Source: Gemmatimonadales bacterium UBA7889 (GTDB lineage Bacteria > Gemmatimonadota > Gemmatimonadetes > Longimicrobiales > Gaopeijiaceae). Taken from it: DNA of 30,907 bases. Below, in pieces: positions 7,867-15,968 of this stretch. The notes beneath the pieces were generated by a model. The model saw only the letters and a list, made by a program, of their open reading frames with translations. It had not been told where the DNA came from and searched no databases. Made by a program: the position numbers and the translations under genes. Positions within the stretch are counted from its first letter, which is position 1; every line of letters starts with the position of its first letter. Location: assembly GCA_002501085.1 (NCBI GenBank), contig DLRL01000111.1, positions 1-30,907 on the forward strand. Reading direction: 5' to 3'.

Positions 7867-8613
7867 GTGTCCGTTCCTGTCTACCGAGAAGCTGACGAGA
7901 AGGCTCCACCCGTTCTCCAAGCTCAGGGCTTAGTGCGCGAATACGGGTCTGTTATTGCAGTTGATGAGATAGATTTATCACTGGCAAGGGGTGAGTTCCT
8001 CACGATCTTTGGCCCAAATGGTGCCGGTAAAACATCCTTGTTGGCGCTTCTAGCAGGGGCTCTTAGGCCCAGCCGTGGCCAAGTATGGCTTCGAGGTGAG
8101 CCACTCGACTTCGGAGAGGTCGAGTGGCGCCGTAGAATCGGGGTTCTCTCCCACCAAGGCTTCCTGTACGGTCATCTCAGTGCCGAGGAAAACCTCCGGT
8201 TCTATGGGCAACTGTTTGGCCTCTCAGATGTGGACAATGTGGTAAGAGACAAGCTTCAGCATCTGGGGCTCCAAGAACGTGCCACATCACTGGTCCGTGA
8301 TTTATCCCATGGTATGAGACAACGGCTCGCACTTGCCCGCACGCTCCTCCATGATCCTGATATTGTCCTGCTTGATGAACCCTACACTGGGCTTGATCCA
8401 TCGGCAGCCTTGGTGCTCCAAGGTGTACTCTCAGATCTTAGAGATGGTCGACGGACTGTCGTAATGGTCACACATAACTTGAGTGAGGGTGTAGCGTTGG
8501 CAACAAGTGTCGCCATCATGAACCGTGGTCGCTTTGTGTGGCAGGGAAAGCGCGCTGAACTTGAGGGTGACTTCGGTCAGTTCTACCACACGGTGATAGA
8601 GGGACACGGATGA
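7867..8613 (+). CDS. ccmA: Cytochrome c biogenesis ABC transporter ATP-binding protein CcmA
   Basis: CcmA is the cytosolic ATPase that, with CcmB, releases holo-CcmE from CcmC. The 248-residue product starts at GTG, 5 bases after the previous stop. The Walker A loop GPNGAGKT is at residues 49-56, the ABC signature appears as LSHGMRQR (146-153), and Walker B IVLLDEP is at 166-172. The signature has His where the common form is LSGGQ; CcmA proteins often read LSAGQ or LSHGM, so this is within the family. It overlaps ccmB by 4 bases (ATGA), so equal synthesis by translational coupling is likely. Confidence 0.95.
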   Translation: MSVPVYREADEKAPPVLQAQGLVREYGSVIAVDEIDLSLARGEFLTIFGPNGAGKTSLLALLAGALRPSRGQVWLRGEPLDFGEVEWRRRIGVLSHQGFLYGHLSAEENLRFYGQLFGLSDVDNVVRDKLQHLGLQERATSLVRDLSHGMRQRLALARTLLHDPDIVLLDEPYTGLDPSAALVLQGVLSDLRDGRRTVVMVTHNLSEGVALATSVAIMNRGRFVWQGKRAELEGDFGQFYHTVIEGHG

Positions 8614-9290
8614 GGAATTACCTCAAACAGATTGGGACAATCCTCTGGAAGGACCTGCTTGTAGAGTTCCGTACCCGAGAGCGCCTTATCACAATGGGTG
8701 CTTTCGTAGTATTGGTGGCAATCCTCTTCAATTATGCGACTGACTGGGTCCGTGTGTCCCCTGAAGATATTGCTTCAGGCCTTGTCTGGATGACGATCAT
8801 GTTCGCTGGCCTACTTGGAGTCGGCCGCACCTTTCACCTAGAGGCTGAAGATGGCGCTTTCCAGGGAATATTACTGAGTCCGGTACCGAAGGATGCGATC
8901 TTTCTCGCGAAGGCTTTAGCTAACTTTGTGTTCCTTTATATCGTGGCTTTGCTGGTCGTTGCGGTCTTTATGTTCTTTTTCGGACTTGAAGTCAGTCGCA
9001 ATTTTGGAATGCTTGCGATCGTGATCGGCCTAGGTGTACTGGCTTTTGTTGCTCTTGGCACCTTGTTTACTGCTGTATCAACGGGGACCCGCATGGGAGA
9101 TACACTTCTTCCGGTCCTCATTTTTCCATTACTTGCGCCCGTGGTAATTTACGGTACTGGTGCTACCAGCCAGTTCCTTGCCGGCAGGCCGTTAACCGAG
9201 GCTGAGGGTAGTATAAAGATGCTTGCAGCGATCGCTTTAATGGCCTTTTTCCTGGGCTCTTTGCTCTTCCGCTTTGTGGTGGAGGATTAA
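8610..9290 (+). CDS. ccmB: Cytochrome c biogenesis ABC transporter permease CcmB
   Basis: CcmB is the membrane subunit that pairs with CcmA. The 226-residue product has about six hydrophobic segments, the conserved early FRTRERLITMG stretch, then FHLEAEDGAFQGILLSP, which is typical of CcmB. Length fits the family (~220). It overlaps ccmA by 4 bases upstream and shares one base with ccmC downstream (TAATG), so ccmA-B-C form a tight translational unit. Confidence 0.95.
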   Translation: MRNYLKQIGTILWKDLLVEFRTRERLITMGAFVVLVAILFNYATDWVRVSPEDIASGLVWMTIMFAGLLGVGRTFHLEAEDGAFQGILLSPVPKDAIFLAKALANFVFLYIVALLVVAVFMFFFGLEVSRNFGMLAIVIGLGVLAFVALGTLFTAVSTGTRMGDTLLPVLIFPLLAPVVIYGTGATSQFLAGRPLTEAEGSIKMLAAIALMAFFLGSLLFRFVVED

Positions 9291-9982
9291 TGTCAAGTAA
9301 GAAAATCCTACTTGCTGGAACCGTACTGGCTATGATAGGGCTGGTATGGCTTGGGGCGGTCTATTGGATGTCTTTCTTTTGGGTGTCAACTGAAGTCACC
9401 CAAGGGATCGCTCAGAGGATTATGTACGTCCATGTTCCGGCTGCATGGACATCCTTCCTGGCATTCGGCTTGGCTGCACTTTTCAGTGCGGTGTACCTCT
9501 GGCTGCGTGATGAGCGGCTTGACCGTGCTGCCGTTTCTGCGGCTGAAGGAGGGATGGTTTTTGCAACGATCATGCTTATCACTGGGCCTCTATGGGGAAA
9601 GATCGCTTGGGGTACTTACTGGACTTGGGAGCCGCGGCTTACGCTCACGCTGCTGCTGTGGTTCATTTTTCTAGGGTACTTTTTGGTCAGGAGTTCGACC
9701 GAAAATCCAGAGAGGGGCAAACGCCACGCTGCGGTGGTGGCGATCATTGGTGCTCTTGATATTCCCTTCATTCACCTCAGCGTTATCTGGTTTCGATCAT
9801 TACACCCGGAGCCTGTGGTAATTAAGGCAGAAGGACCGACTCTCCCCGGTGACATGCTCACCACACTTTTGATGAGCTTCGGAGCTTTCACTGTCCTTTT
9901 CTTAGGGCTATTCCTTCTCCGCTATTCGTTCGAGAATCTTCGGTCTGAACTCGATACTCGCTCCCGTCATGCATCAGTGTAA
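9290..9982 (+). CDS. ccmC: Haem-exporter/handling protein CcmC
   Basis: CcmC binds haem at the outer face of the inner membrane and loads it onto CcmE. The 230-residue polytopic product has the first haem-ligand region MYVHVPAAW (His48), the tryptophan-rich WWD segment WGTYWTWEPRLT (residues 107-118), and the second ligand region RSLHPEP (His172). At the position of the WWD aspartate the sequence has Glu114 (WTWEPRLT). Family members outside proteobacteria vary here, so this is probably tolerated. The ATG shares a base with the ccmB stop; ccmD follows after 5 bases. Confidence 0.95.
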   Translation: MSSKKILLAGTVLAMIGLVWLGAVYWMSFFWVSTEVTQGIAQRIMYVHVPAAWTSFLAFGLAALFSAVYLWLRDERLDRAAVSAAEGGMVFATIMLITGPLWGKIAWGTYWTWEPRLTLTLLLWFIFLGYFLVRSSTENPERGKRHAAVVAIIGALDIPFIHLSVIWFRSLHPEPVVIKAEGPTLPGDMLTTLLMSFGAFTVLFLGLFLLRYSFENLRSELDTRSRHASV

Positions 9983-9987
9983 TTACT

Positions 9988-10227
9988 ATGAATCGTAACC
10001 AAATTTTTTGCAGCCTGGTCACGGGAATTTCATTCCTGATTGGTACCATCACACTCTCTGCCCAGGAGATCTCAGAGTTCCCTGGCGCACAGCTTGCAAC
10101 CCAGGGCCTTGGTCGCCCCTACTGGCATGTTTTCATTGCGTACGCGATTGCGATTGGAATAGTCTTTTTTTGGGTTGTTTCTATTGGCCGGCGCCTCTCG
10201 CAGATCGAGAAGAAGATCGGCAACTGA
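9988..10227 (+). CDS. ccmD: CcmD-family small membrane protein
   Basis: CcmD stabilises the CcmABC-CcmE complex as a small single-span protein. The 79-residue product is longer than the ~50-70 of enterobacteria because it has an extra hydrophobic N-terminal segment (residues 7-25) that looks like a signal sequence ending near SAQE. The CcmD core is the membrane span at about 46-66 followed by a basic tail SIGRRLSQIEKKI. The match rests on the position right after ccmC and on the span-plus-basic-tail pattern, since the family has little sequence conservation. Confidence 0.8.
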   Translation: MNRNQIFCSLVTGISFLIGTITLSAQEISEFPGAQLATQGLGRPYWHVFIAYAIAIGIVFFWVVSIGRRLSQIEKKIGN

Positions 10228-10273
10228 AGAAGCTTGAATTTGCTGTGACTTTATCCGGCCTAGTGGTGAGGAG

Positions 10274-10324
10274 TGATGAAGTTGGAAAGCGATTCTTCAT
10301 CATTTTGACTAACCGTAATGATGA
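10274..10324 (+). promoter_or_regulatory. Two mutually exclusive 8-bp stems between ccmD and the barrel-protein gene
   Basis: The arm at 10274-10281 (TGATGAAG) is complementary to 10295-10302 (CTTCATCA). The overlapping arm at 10297-10304 (TCATCATT) is complementary to 10317-10324 (AATGATGA). Only one of the two stems can form at a time, an arrangement seen in attenuators and antiterminators. No T run follows the second stem. The rest of the 150-base gap (10228-10377) shows no gene. Confidence 0.35.
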
Positions 10325-10377
10325 CAGTTCATACACCCCGATTCTAAGAGTTTCCTAAAACCTTTGTATATCCTCTG

Positions 10378-11817
10378 ATGAATACCTCATGGGGGCGGAT
10401 TTATTACTTGCTATCAGCAATGTCCCTTTGGCCATTGTGCTCAGCTGTACTGCTGACGGCCCAGACTACAACGATGCCTAGCACACAACGGTATGGATCT
10501 GGACTCATAAATATCCCGGTTGCTAGCGTTCTCCCACACATGATGATTACAGGGACTTACTCAGGATTCTTCATGGATCTCGGTCGCACGATTGAGATTG
10601 ATATGAGCGGTAATGAGGCTGGGTTTGGTGCGCCCATCAAGAATTTCTTTTCTGATGCTTCTTTCACTTTGGGCCTATTTGATCGTTTAGAGATTGGTGC
10701 GACCCTGCAGTCCTTCAATGAGCCGGATTCAGGTGGAAATATGTGGGGAGTCTTTGGCCGGGCGCAGTTACTAAGACCACAGAGTCAGGGATTGGGATTG
10801 GCGTTTGGGGGCAGGTACGTGACCGCACCGAATTTTGAAGATGGAATCGCATATCAGCCCACGAGACTGGGGATACCCGACAAGCGGTTCCGTAACTCTT
10901 ACGTGGGCCTTGAAGACGTGAATACTAAACTAAGCCTATATGGTGTTGCGACTGTCCATATCCAAGGTTTCGATCAGGGCGCCCTCCCGGAGCACAATAT
11001 TACATTTACGGGTGGTTATGGCTCAGGAATGTTCAAGGATGGAGATGAACTCGAGTTCTACCGCTCTATAGACTCAGAGGGTTGGTTCTTCGGCTCAGCG
11101 GTCCATGTTGGGATTGGGAATAGCTCGATATTGACTGTGATGAGTGAATACGACGGGTTTGATGTCAATTTAGGAGCCCAGTTCGATGTGGCAGGAATCC
11201 GGATCGGGGCTCAGTACCTTGCGGTGAACTACTCTGAACCGTCGGGAGGTCATCACTCGGAGTATTGGAAACCGAAACTCGCCGTTTTAGGCTCGGTAGC
11301 CATAGGAGTCAGAGGCAAGCTCGTTCTTTCCCGCCCATCTCTTATGGAAAGGTTTGCACCAGACACGGTGGTGCTTCCCGCCCCACCACCGGATACGGTC
11401 CGTATTGAAGTCGCTACTCTGCCTCCTGGAGGTGAGGGGTCGTTGGTGAACCTTTGCCTATCCACAGGTGAAACTGTGCAGGTTCGTTTGACCCCTGAGG
11501 GTGACACGCTGATTGGTCCCGACAGGATCCCAATGCGCACGCTCCAGCCAGTCCTTGATTTCTCCGGGACCTACGCTGGAACTGCTCAATGGTTTGTTAG
11601 CGGTGATCCAATCTCTTTTGAGGGTCGGATGTATGAGAAAATGGTAGGTGAAGGTCCAGTGGACTGCGAGCAGATTATGCGAGTGGGGCAGCACCTAGGA
11701 GTCGGGCTTTTCACGCCGAGAAACGCGGATCGGCCGTTTGAGATTTTTTACGTGGCAGTCAGGCCAGGGGCATGGCAGACATATTTTTATCGTCAGGAAA
11801 AACTGATGAGTAACTAG
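10378..11817 (+). CDS. Predicted secreted/outer-membrane beta-barrel protein, unknown function
   Basis: A 479-residue product with a signal-peptide-like N terminus (hydrophobic about residues 9-27, possible cleavage near LTAQ). Residues ~40-320 are rich in alternating aromatic and small residues with repeated glycines (for example LGLFDRLEIGATL, GLGLAFGGRYV, GVRGKLVLS), as in outer-membrane beta-barrels of the YjbH or porin-like kind. A proline-rich linker at ~333-345 (APPPDTVRIEV) leads to a C-terminal soluble part of about 130 residues with SLVNLCLSTGETV and DFSGTYAGTAQWFV. No clear Shine-Dalgarno precedes ATG 10378, and a TATATC box ends 5 bases upstream, so leaderless initiation is possible. 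It sits after the Ccm cluster with a 150-base gap and is probably a separate unit. The role is unknown. Confidence 0.75.
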   Translation: MNTSWGRIYYLLSAMSLWPLCSAVLLTAQTTTMPSTQRYGSGLINIPVASVLPHMMITGTYSGFFMDLGRTIEIDMSGNEAGFGAPIKNFFSDASFTLGLFDRLEIGATLQSFNEPDSGGNMWGVFGRAQLLRPQSQGLGLAFGGRYVTAPNFEDGIAYQPTRLGIPDKRFRNSYVGLEDVNTKLSLYGVATVHIQGFDQGALPEHNITFTGGYGSGMFKDGDELEFYRSIDSEGWFFGSAVHVGIGNSSILTVMSEYDGFDVNLGAQFDVAGIRIGAQYLAVNYSEPSGGHHSEYWKPKLAVLGSVAIGVRGKLVLSRPSLMERFAPDTVVLPAPPPDTVRIEVATLPPGGEGSLVNLCLSTGETVQVRLTPEGDTLIGPDRIPMRTLQPVLDFSGTYAGTAQWFVSGDPISFEGRMYEKMVGEGPVDCEQIMRVGQHLGVGLFTPRNADRPFEIFYVAVRPGAWQTYFYRQEKLMSN

Positions 11818-11897
11818 ACTGTGATTTGGATAGGTTCCCAGGAAGGTCATTTACTGCCCTCCTCTATTCAGAGTTCTCCCAAAGAAATTCTATACAA

Positions 11898-11913
11898 TCG
11901 TCGAGAACGACGA
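11898..11913. promoter_or_regulatory. Inverted repeat upstream of recA, possible SOS operator
   Basis: Arms TCGTCG (11898-11903) and CGACGA (11908-11913) flank AGAA. A loose promoter-like pair, TTCAGA at 11867-11872 and TATACA at 11891-11896 (18-base spacing), would place the transcription start inside the repeat. The position fits a repressor site over the recA promoter, but this matches no LexA box that I can name with confidence. No gene was recognised in the surrounding 253-base gap (11818-12070). Confidence 0.3.
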
Positions 11914-12032
11914 GGACTCGATTTGTACCATGGTATTCTAATGTTTTTCTGGTCACTCCCTCTTCGAGTCAATAGTCTAGGTCAAGCGGGAGACTTTCGC
12001 TTTATGTTCGGGTATTATACTTTGGGTGTCGA

Positions 12033-12050
12033 ACCCCTTGGAATCGGGGT
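12033..12050 (+). promoter_or_regulatory. Small hairpin in the recA leader
   Basis: Arms ACCCC (12033-12037) and GGGGT (12046-12050) enclose an 8-base loop, 20 bases before the recA ATG. A TATACT box at 12016-12021 lies just upstream, but no fitting -35 element was seen. Confidence 0.25.
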
Positions 12051-12070
12051 CTCACGAAGACGGAGAAGAC

Positions 12071-13174
12071 ATGGCCACGGCTCAAATGACTGACCAAGAC
12101 CTGAAGAAGAAGACGGCTCAGAACCAGAAGGCTTTAGACACTGCGCTTACACAGATTGAGCGCTCTTATGGTAAGGGCGCGATCATGCGAATGGGAGAAG
12201 ACTCATTTGCAAGTAGTATCGAGGCGATCCCTACTGGTGCAATCAATTTGGATGCTGCAATCGGCATAGGGGGAATCCCGCGAGGGCGAATCAGTGAGAT
12301 CTATGGTCCGGAATCCTCAGGCAAGACAACGCTCTGTCTTCAAGTGATCGCGAATGCTCAACGCCTTGGTGGTATAGCGGCTTTTGTAGACGCCGAGCAT
12401 GCTCTGGATGTCGGATATGCCCGCAAACTTGGTGTAGATGTAGATAACCTTCTGGTCTCGCAGCCGGACACGGGAGAGCAAGCACTTGAGATCGCAGAAG
12501 TACTCATTCGTAGCAATGCAATTGATGTTGTAGTTATTGACTCCGTAGCAGCGCTCGTTCCAAGAGCAGAAATTGAGGGTGAGATGGGCGACACCCATGT
12601 TGGACTTCAGGCAAGACTCATGAGCCAAGCGCTCCGAAAGCTCACAGGTGCTGTCAATCGGTCTAATACTTCGGTGATTTTTACGAACCAGATACGTATT
12701 AAGGTCGGAGTCATGTTTGGTAGTCCAGAGACGACTTCAGGAGGGCGAGCACTCAAGTTTTATGCTTCGCTCAGGCTTGATATACGCCGCATTGGTGCAA
12801 TCAAGGACGGACAGGATGTGATCGGTAACAGAACCCGGGTAAAGGTTGTGAAAAACAAATGTGCTCCCCCGTTCAAGCAAGCTGAATTCGACATCCAATA
12901 CAACGAAGGTGTCAGCCATACCGCGCTACTCATCGATCTTGGAGTCGACCACGAAATCGTTGAAAAATCAGGTTCATGGTTCTCCTACGGAGATCTGCGC
13001 ATGGGGCAGGGAAAGGAAAACTCTAAGATTTTCCTAGTGGAGAATCCTGATATCGCCGAAGAGATTGAATTACGGTTGCGCACCGCTTTAGGACTGGATC
13101 GTGCGGATCAAGAGGAACTTGAAGCAGCTGATGATCTTGTGTCGGAAATACTGGAAGGGGAAGTTACCGGCTGA
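12071..13174 (+). CDS. recA: Recombinase RecA
   Basis: RecA forms filaments on single-stranded DNA, drives strand exchange and triggers LexA self-cleavage. The 367-residue product has the N-terminal helix region ALTQIERSYGKGAIM, Walker A GPESSGKTT (residues 79-87), Walker B VVVIDSVAAL, loop L1 EIEGEMGD and loop L2 QIRIKVGVMFGSPETT, then a C-terminal acidic region (EELEAADDLVSEILEGE). The frame is open to a GTG at 12026, but ATG 12071 with CGGAGAAG just upstream gives a typical N terminus. No recX or lexA is adjacent; alaS follows after 151 bases. Confidence 0.99.
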   Translation: MATAQMTDQDLKKKTAQNQKALDTALTQIERSYGKGAIMRMGEDSFASSIEAIPTGAINLDAAIGIGGIPRGRISEIYGPESSGKTTLCLQVIANAQRLGGIAAFVDAEHALDVGYARKLGVDVDNLLVSQPDTGEQALEIAEVLIRSNAIDVVVIDSVAALVPRAEIEGEMGDTHVGLQARLMSQALRKLTGAVNRSNTSVIFTNQIRIKVGVMFGSPETTSGGRALKFYASLRLDIRRIGAIKDGQDVIGNRTRVKVVKNKCAPPFKQAEFDIQYNEGVSHTALLIDLGVDHEIVEKSGSWFSYGDLRMGQGKENSKIFLVENPDIAEEIELRLRTALGLDRADQEELEAADDLVSEILEGEVTG

Positions 13175-13182
13175 CGTTCTTA

Positions 13183-13228
13183 GGAGTGGGGACGAATGTA
13201 AGCGTTTGGCCTTCGGTCGTTCCGCTCC
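13183..13228 (+). terminator. Long imperfect hairpin after recA, possible terminator
   Basis: Arm 13183-13195 (GGAGTGGGGACGA) pairs with 13217-13228 (TCGTTCCGCTCC), giving twelve pairs including two G-T pairs, with one bulged G and a 21-base loop. Only a mixed CTTGGTTTC follows, with no true T run, so it may be a factor-dependent stop or a processing site. Confidence 0.35.
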
Positions 13229-13241
13229 CTTGGTTTCACAC

Positions 13242-13276
13242 TAACGGGTACTCCTTACACACCGCGTCACCCGTTA
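13242..13276 (+). promoter_or_regulatory. 8-bp inverted repeat in the alaS leader
   Basis: Arms TAACGGGT (13242-13249) and ACCCGTTA (13269-13276) are perfect complements 19 bases apart, ending 49 bases before the alaS ATG. It could be an operator, since AlaRS is known to repress its own gene at a palindrome in E. coli, or an RNA leader stem. Confidence 0.3.
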
Positions 13277-13325
13277 TCGTTAAGAGTCCGGCTTCATAAA
13301 TGCAGCCTTCCCTTAATGTGACTCC

Positions 13326-15968
13326 ATGACCACCGCCGAGATCCGGGAGCAATTTCTCTCGTTCTTTGAGGAACGAGGGCACTCCCGAAGACACAGTTCT
13401 TCGCTTGTGCCAGAGGATGATCCCACACTTCTGTTCACTAATGCCGGCATGGTGCAGTTCAAGCGGGTATTTTTGGGTCAAGAAGAGGTATCATTCAGAC
13501 GGGCAGTGACATCCCAGAAGTGCGTTCGTGCCGGTGGTAAGCACAATGATCTTGAGGAGGTGGGGCGCACTACTCGGCACCTCACATTCTTTGAGATGCT
13601 CGGGAATTTCTCTTTTGGGGACTACTTCAAGAAAGACGCAATCCGTTTTGCTTGGGATCTTTTGACAGAAGTTTATGGGCTTGAAGCCGAACGCTTTTAT
13701 GCGACTGTCCATCATACGGATGATCAAGCGGCAGACCTGTGGACAACCGAGGTGGGACTTCCAGCAGAACGGGTACATCGCTTGGGTGACAAGGATAATT
13801 TCTGGCAGATGGCTGATACGGGACCGTGTGGCCCCTGTTCAGAGTTGCACTATGACCTAAGAGAAGACCGGACTTCTGTGACGAACACGGAAGAATTTGT
13901 GGAGCTGAACGATTCTGGTCAGATCAGCGAGTTATGGAATCTTGTTTTCATGCAGTACGATCGAGCTGAAGATGGTAGCCTCACTGAACTCCCGGCCGCA
14001 TCTGTGGACACCGGGTTGGGACTGGAGCGGCTTGCTTCGGTACTTCAGGATGTGGGCTCTGTTTACCATACTGACCTTTTCCGCCCAATGCTTGATCGTG
14101 TGGGTGAGCTAGTGGGAAGAGCTTACGACGCTGAAGCGGACGACTCTGTTAGCTATCGGGTTCTCGCGGACCACTCCCGTGCAGTTGCATTTCTTCTTTG
14201 TGATGGTGTCTTTCCGGGAAATGAAGGTCGTGGGTATGTGCTGCGTCGTATCCTAAGGAGGGCGATGCGCCACGCTTGGCTCCTTGGACAACGAGAGCCA
14301 ACGCTTACGGGTGTAGTCGCTGCGGTTATTGATAGTATGGGTGACACTTTCCCCGATCTGATCCATCAACGAGACCATCTACTTAAGACAACTCACGCAG
14401 AGGAAGAGCGTTTTCTTTTGACTATTGAAGGTGGTATGACCCGATTTGACGAACTCATATCGGAGGGGGGAGGGACAATAGCAGGGCACGACGCCTTTAA
14501 GCTTTACGACACTTTCGGTTTCCCGATTGATTTGACTGAAATTATTGCTGAAGAAAGAGAGTATGACGTTGATAAAGTCGGCTTCGAAGAGGAGCTAGCT
14601 AAACAGCGAGCCAGGTCACGCGCAGATCGCGAAGAGGCCAAAGAGGTCTTCAGGGCCGGTGATATCACAGATGGTTGGACTCAAATCTCCGGCGAAGAGC
14701 AGACTTTTGTCGGTTATGAACGACTCCATATAGAAACTGAGGTTCTTGCGCATCGCGTTAAGGATGACGTAGTCGGCCTCATACTGCGTGAAACTCCCTT
14801 CTATCTTGAAAGTGGTGGTCAGGTATCGGATGTCGGGGTTGTTTCTGGGGATGTCTGGAAGCTAGTTGTTCGAGAGGTAGCTGATGTAATGGGACAAACC
14901 GCAGTATTTGGTTCAATGGAAGGTGTATTCCCCGCCGGAGCGGAGAAGCTTCCAGTTGAAGCTCAGGTTACCGATCACGTTCGGCGAGACACAGTTCGAA
15001 ACCATACCGCGACTCATCTCCTGCACTCGGCTTTACGAGAAGTGCTGGGCGACCATGTGGTACAGCGCGGCTCTCTGGTCGCTCCTGATCGGCTCCGCTT
15101 CGATTTTGCACACACGGGCCCGTTAGATACCGAGGAACTCGAGCAGGTAGAATTAATCGTGAATGAGGGCATCTGGGCCAATCATCCGGTTGAAATTGAC
15201 CACCGCTCTTATGCAGCCGCTGTTGAAGACGGGGCGATGGCTCTTTTTGGAGAAAAGTATCCTGACGAGGTTCGAGTTGTGAGCATAGCTGGGGTCAGCA
15301 TGGAACTTTGTGGAGGCACACATGTGAGCCAAACTTCTGAAATTGGTCTATTCAGGTTCGTTAGTCAGTCAGGCGTTTCGGCAGGAGTAAGGCGCGTTGA
15401 AGGATTTACTGGACGAGAAGCGTTTACTTACCTAAGGGGACGCGAGACCGCTCTGGAAGAGGTTTCAGCCGTTCTAAAGACACGACCGGACGGGGCAAAG
15501 CATCGAGCAGAGCGACTTCTGTCCGATACTGCTGAACTTGAGAGCCTCCTCGATCAAGTAAGATCGGAAGGAGGAAGCACTGAAACGGATGTCACTTCTG
15601 ATGTGATCGATCTAGGAGGGGGCGACAGTGCACACTATCGGGGTGTCCGTATTCGCGCTCGGAATGCGGATGATGCACGAAAGTGGGGTGACCAATTTCT
15701 TGAGTCTGGCACCTCAGGGATTGCAGTACTGGCAGCTGAAATGCCTAACGAAAAGCATGTACTTTTTGCGTTTGTAAGTGAGGATCTGATCTCAAGAGGT
15801 GTGCGTGCAGATGCATTGATTCGGGAAGTGTCCGCGTTTGTAGGAGGAAGAGGTGGAGGCAAATCCCATATCGCTCAAGCTGGTGTGGAAGACACCACGA
15901 AGATTGATGAAGCGCTAGAGTCTGGTGCTAATACCGTGAAGGATTTTCTCCGAGAGGCTGAGGAGTGA
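13326..15968 (+). CDS. alaS: Alanine--tRNA ligase
   Basis: AlaRS charges tRNA-Ala and edits Ser/Gly mischarging; cytosolic. The 880-residue product (usual ~870-880) has the class II catalytic core with GRTTRHLTFFEMLGNFSFGDYF starting near residue 80 (given here only as a motif region) and DTGLGLERLAS. The editing-domain zinc ligands are HTATH (residues 560-564) and CGGTH (662-666). A C-terminal DHHA1 domain ends with GGRGGGKSHIAQAG. All core motifs are intact. ATG 13326 gives the usual start MTTAEIREQFLSFFEERGH. The stop overlaps the start of the next small gene by 4 bases (GTGA). Confidence 0.98.
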   Translation: MTTAEIREQFLSFFEERGHSRRHSSSLVPEDDPTLLFTNAGMVQFKRVFLGQEEVSFRRAVTSQKCVRAGGKHNDLEEVGRTTRHLTFFEMLGNFSFGDYFKKDAIRFAWDLLTEVYGLEAERFYATVHHTDDQAADLWTTEVGLPAERVHRLGDKDNFWQMADTGPCGPCSELHYDLREDRTSVTNTEEFVELNDSGQISELWNLVFMQYDRAEDGSLTELPAASVDTGLGLERLASVLQDVGSVYHTDLFRPMLDRVGELVGRAYDAEADDSVSYRVLADHSRAVAFLLCDGVFPGNEGRGYVLRRILRRAMRHAWLLGQREPTLTGVVAAVIDSMGDTFPDLIHQRDHLLKTTHAEEERFLLTIEGGMTRFDELISEGGGTIAGHDAFKLYDTFGFPIDLTEIIAEEREYDVDKVGFEEELAKQRARSRADREEAKEVFRAGDITDGWTQISGEEQTFVGYERLHIETEVLAHRVKDDVVGLILRETPFYLESGGQVSDVGVVSGDVWKLVVREVADVMGQTAVFGSMEGVFPAGAEKLPVEAQVTDHVRRDTVRNHTATHLLHSALREVLGDHVVQRGSLVAPDRLRFDFAHTGPLDTEELEQVELIVNEGIWANHPVEIDHRSYAAAVEDGAMALFGEKYPDEVRVVSIAGVSMELCGGTHVSQTSEIGLFRFVSQSGVSAGVRRVEGFTGREAFTYLRGRETALEEVSAVLKTRPDGAKHRAERLLSDTAELESLLDQVRSEGGSTETDVTSDVIDLGGGDSAHYRGVRIRARNADDARKWGDQFLESGTSGIAVLAAEMPNEKHVLFAFVSEDLISRGVRADALIREVSAFVGGRGGGKSHIAQAGVEDTTKIDEALESGANTVKDFLREAEE

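Noticed and set aside
10008..10358. 116-residue ORF overlapping ccmD
   Set aside because: It is an alternate frame of ccmD plus the gap; the ccmD frame has the sensible membrane-span pattern.
11821..12093. 90-residue ORF in the gap before recA
   Set aside because: No ribosome-binding site, no family-like features, overlaps the recA start, and the region holds promoter-like elements.
13251..13270. Similarity to the 16S rRNA stretch around TTGTACACACCGCCCGTCA
   Set aside because: The match needs two gaps and is not supported by flanking sequence; taken as chance.
13243..13290. T-box riboswitch before alaS (ACCGCG present)
   Set aside because: Only ACCGCG matches; the preceding AGGGTGG part and a Stem I with specifier are absent, and the 151-base gap is too short for a normal T-box.
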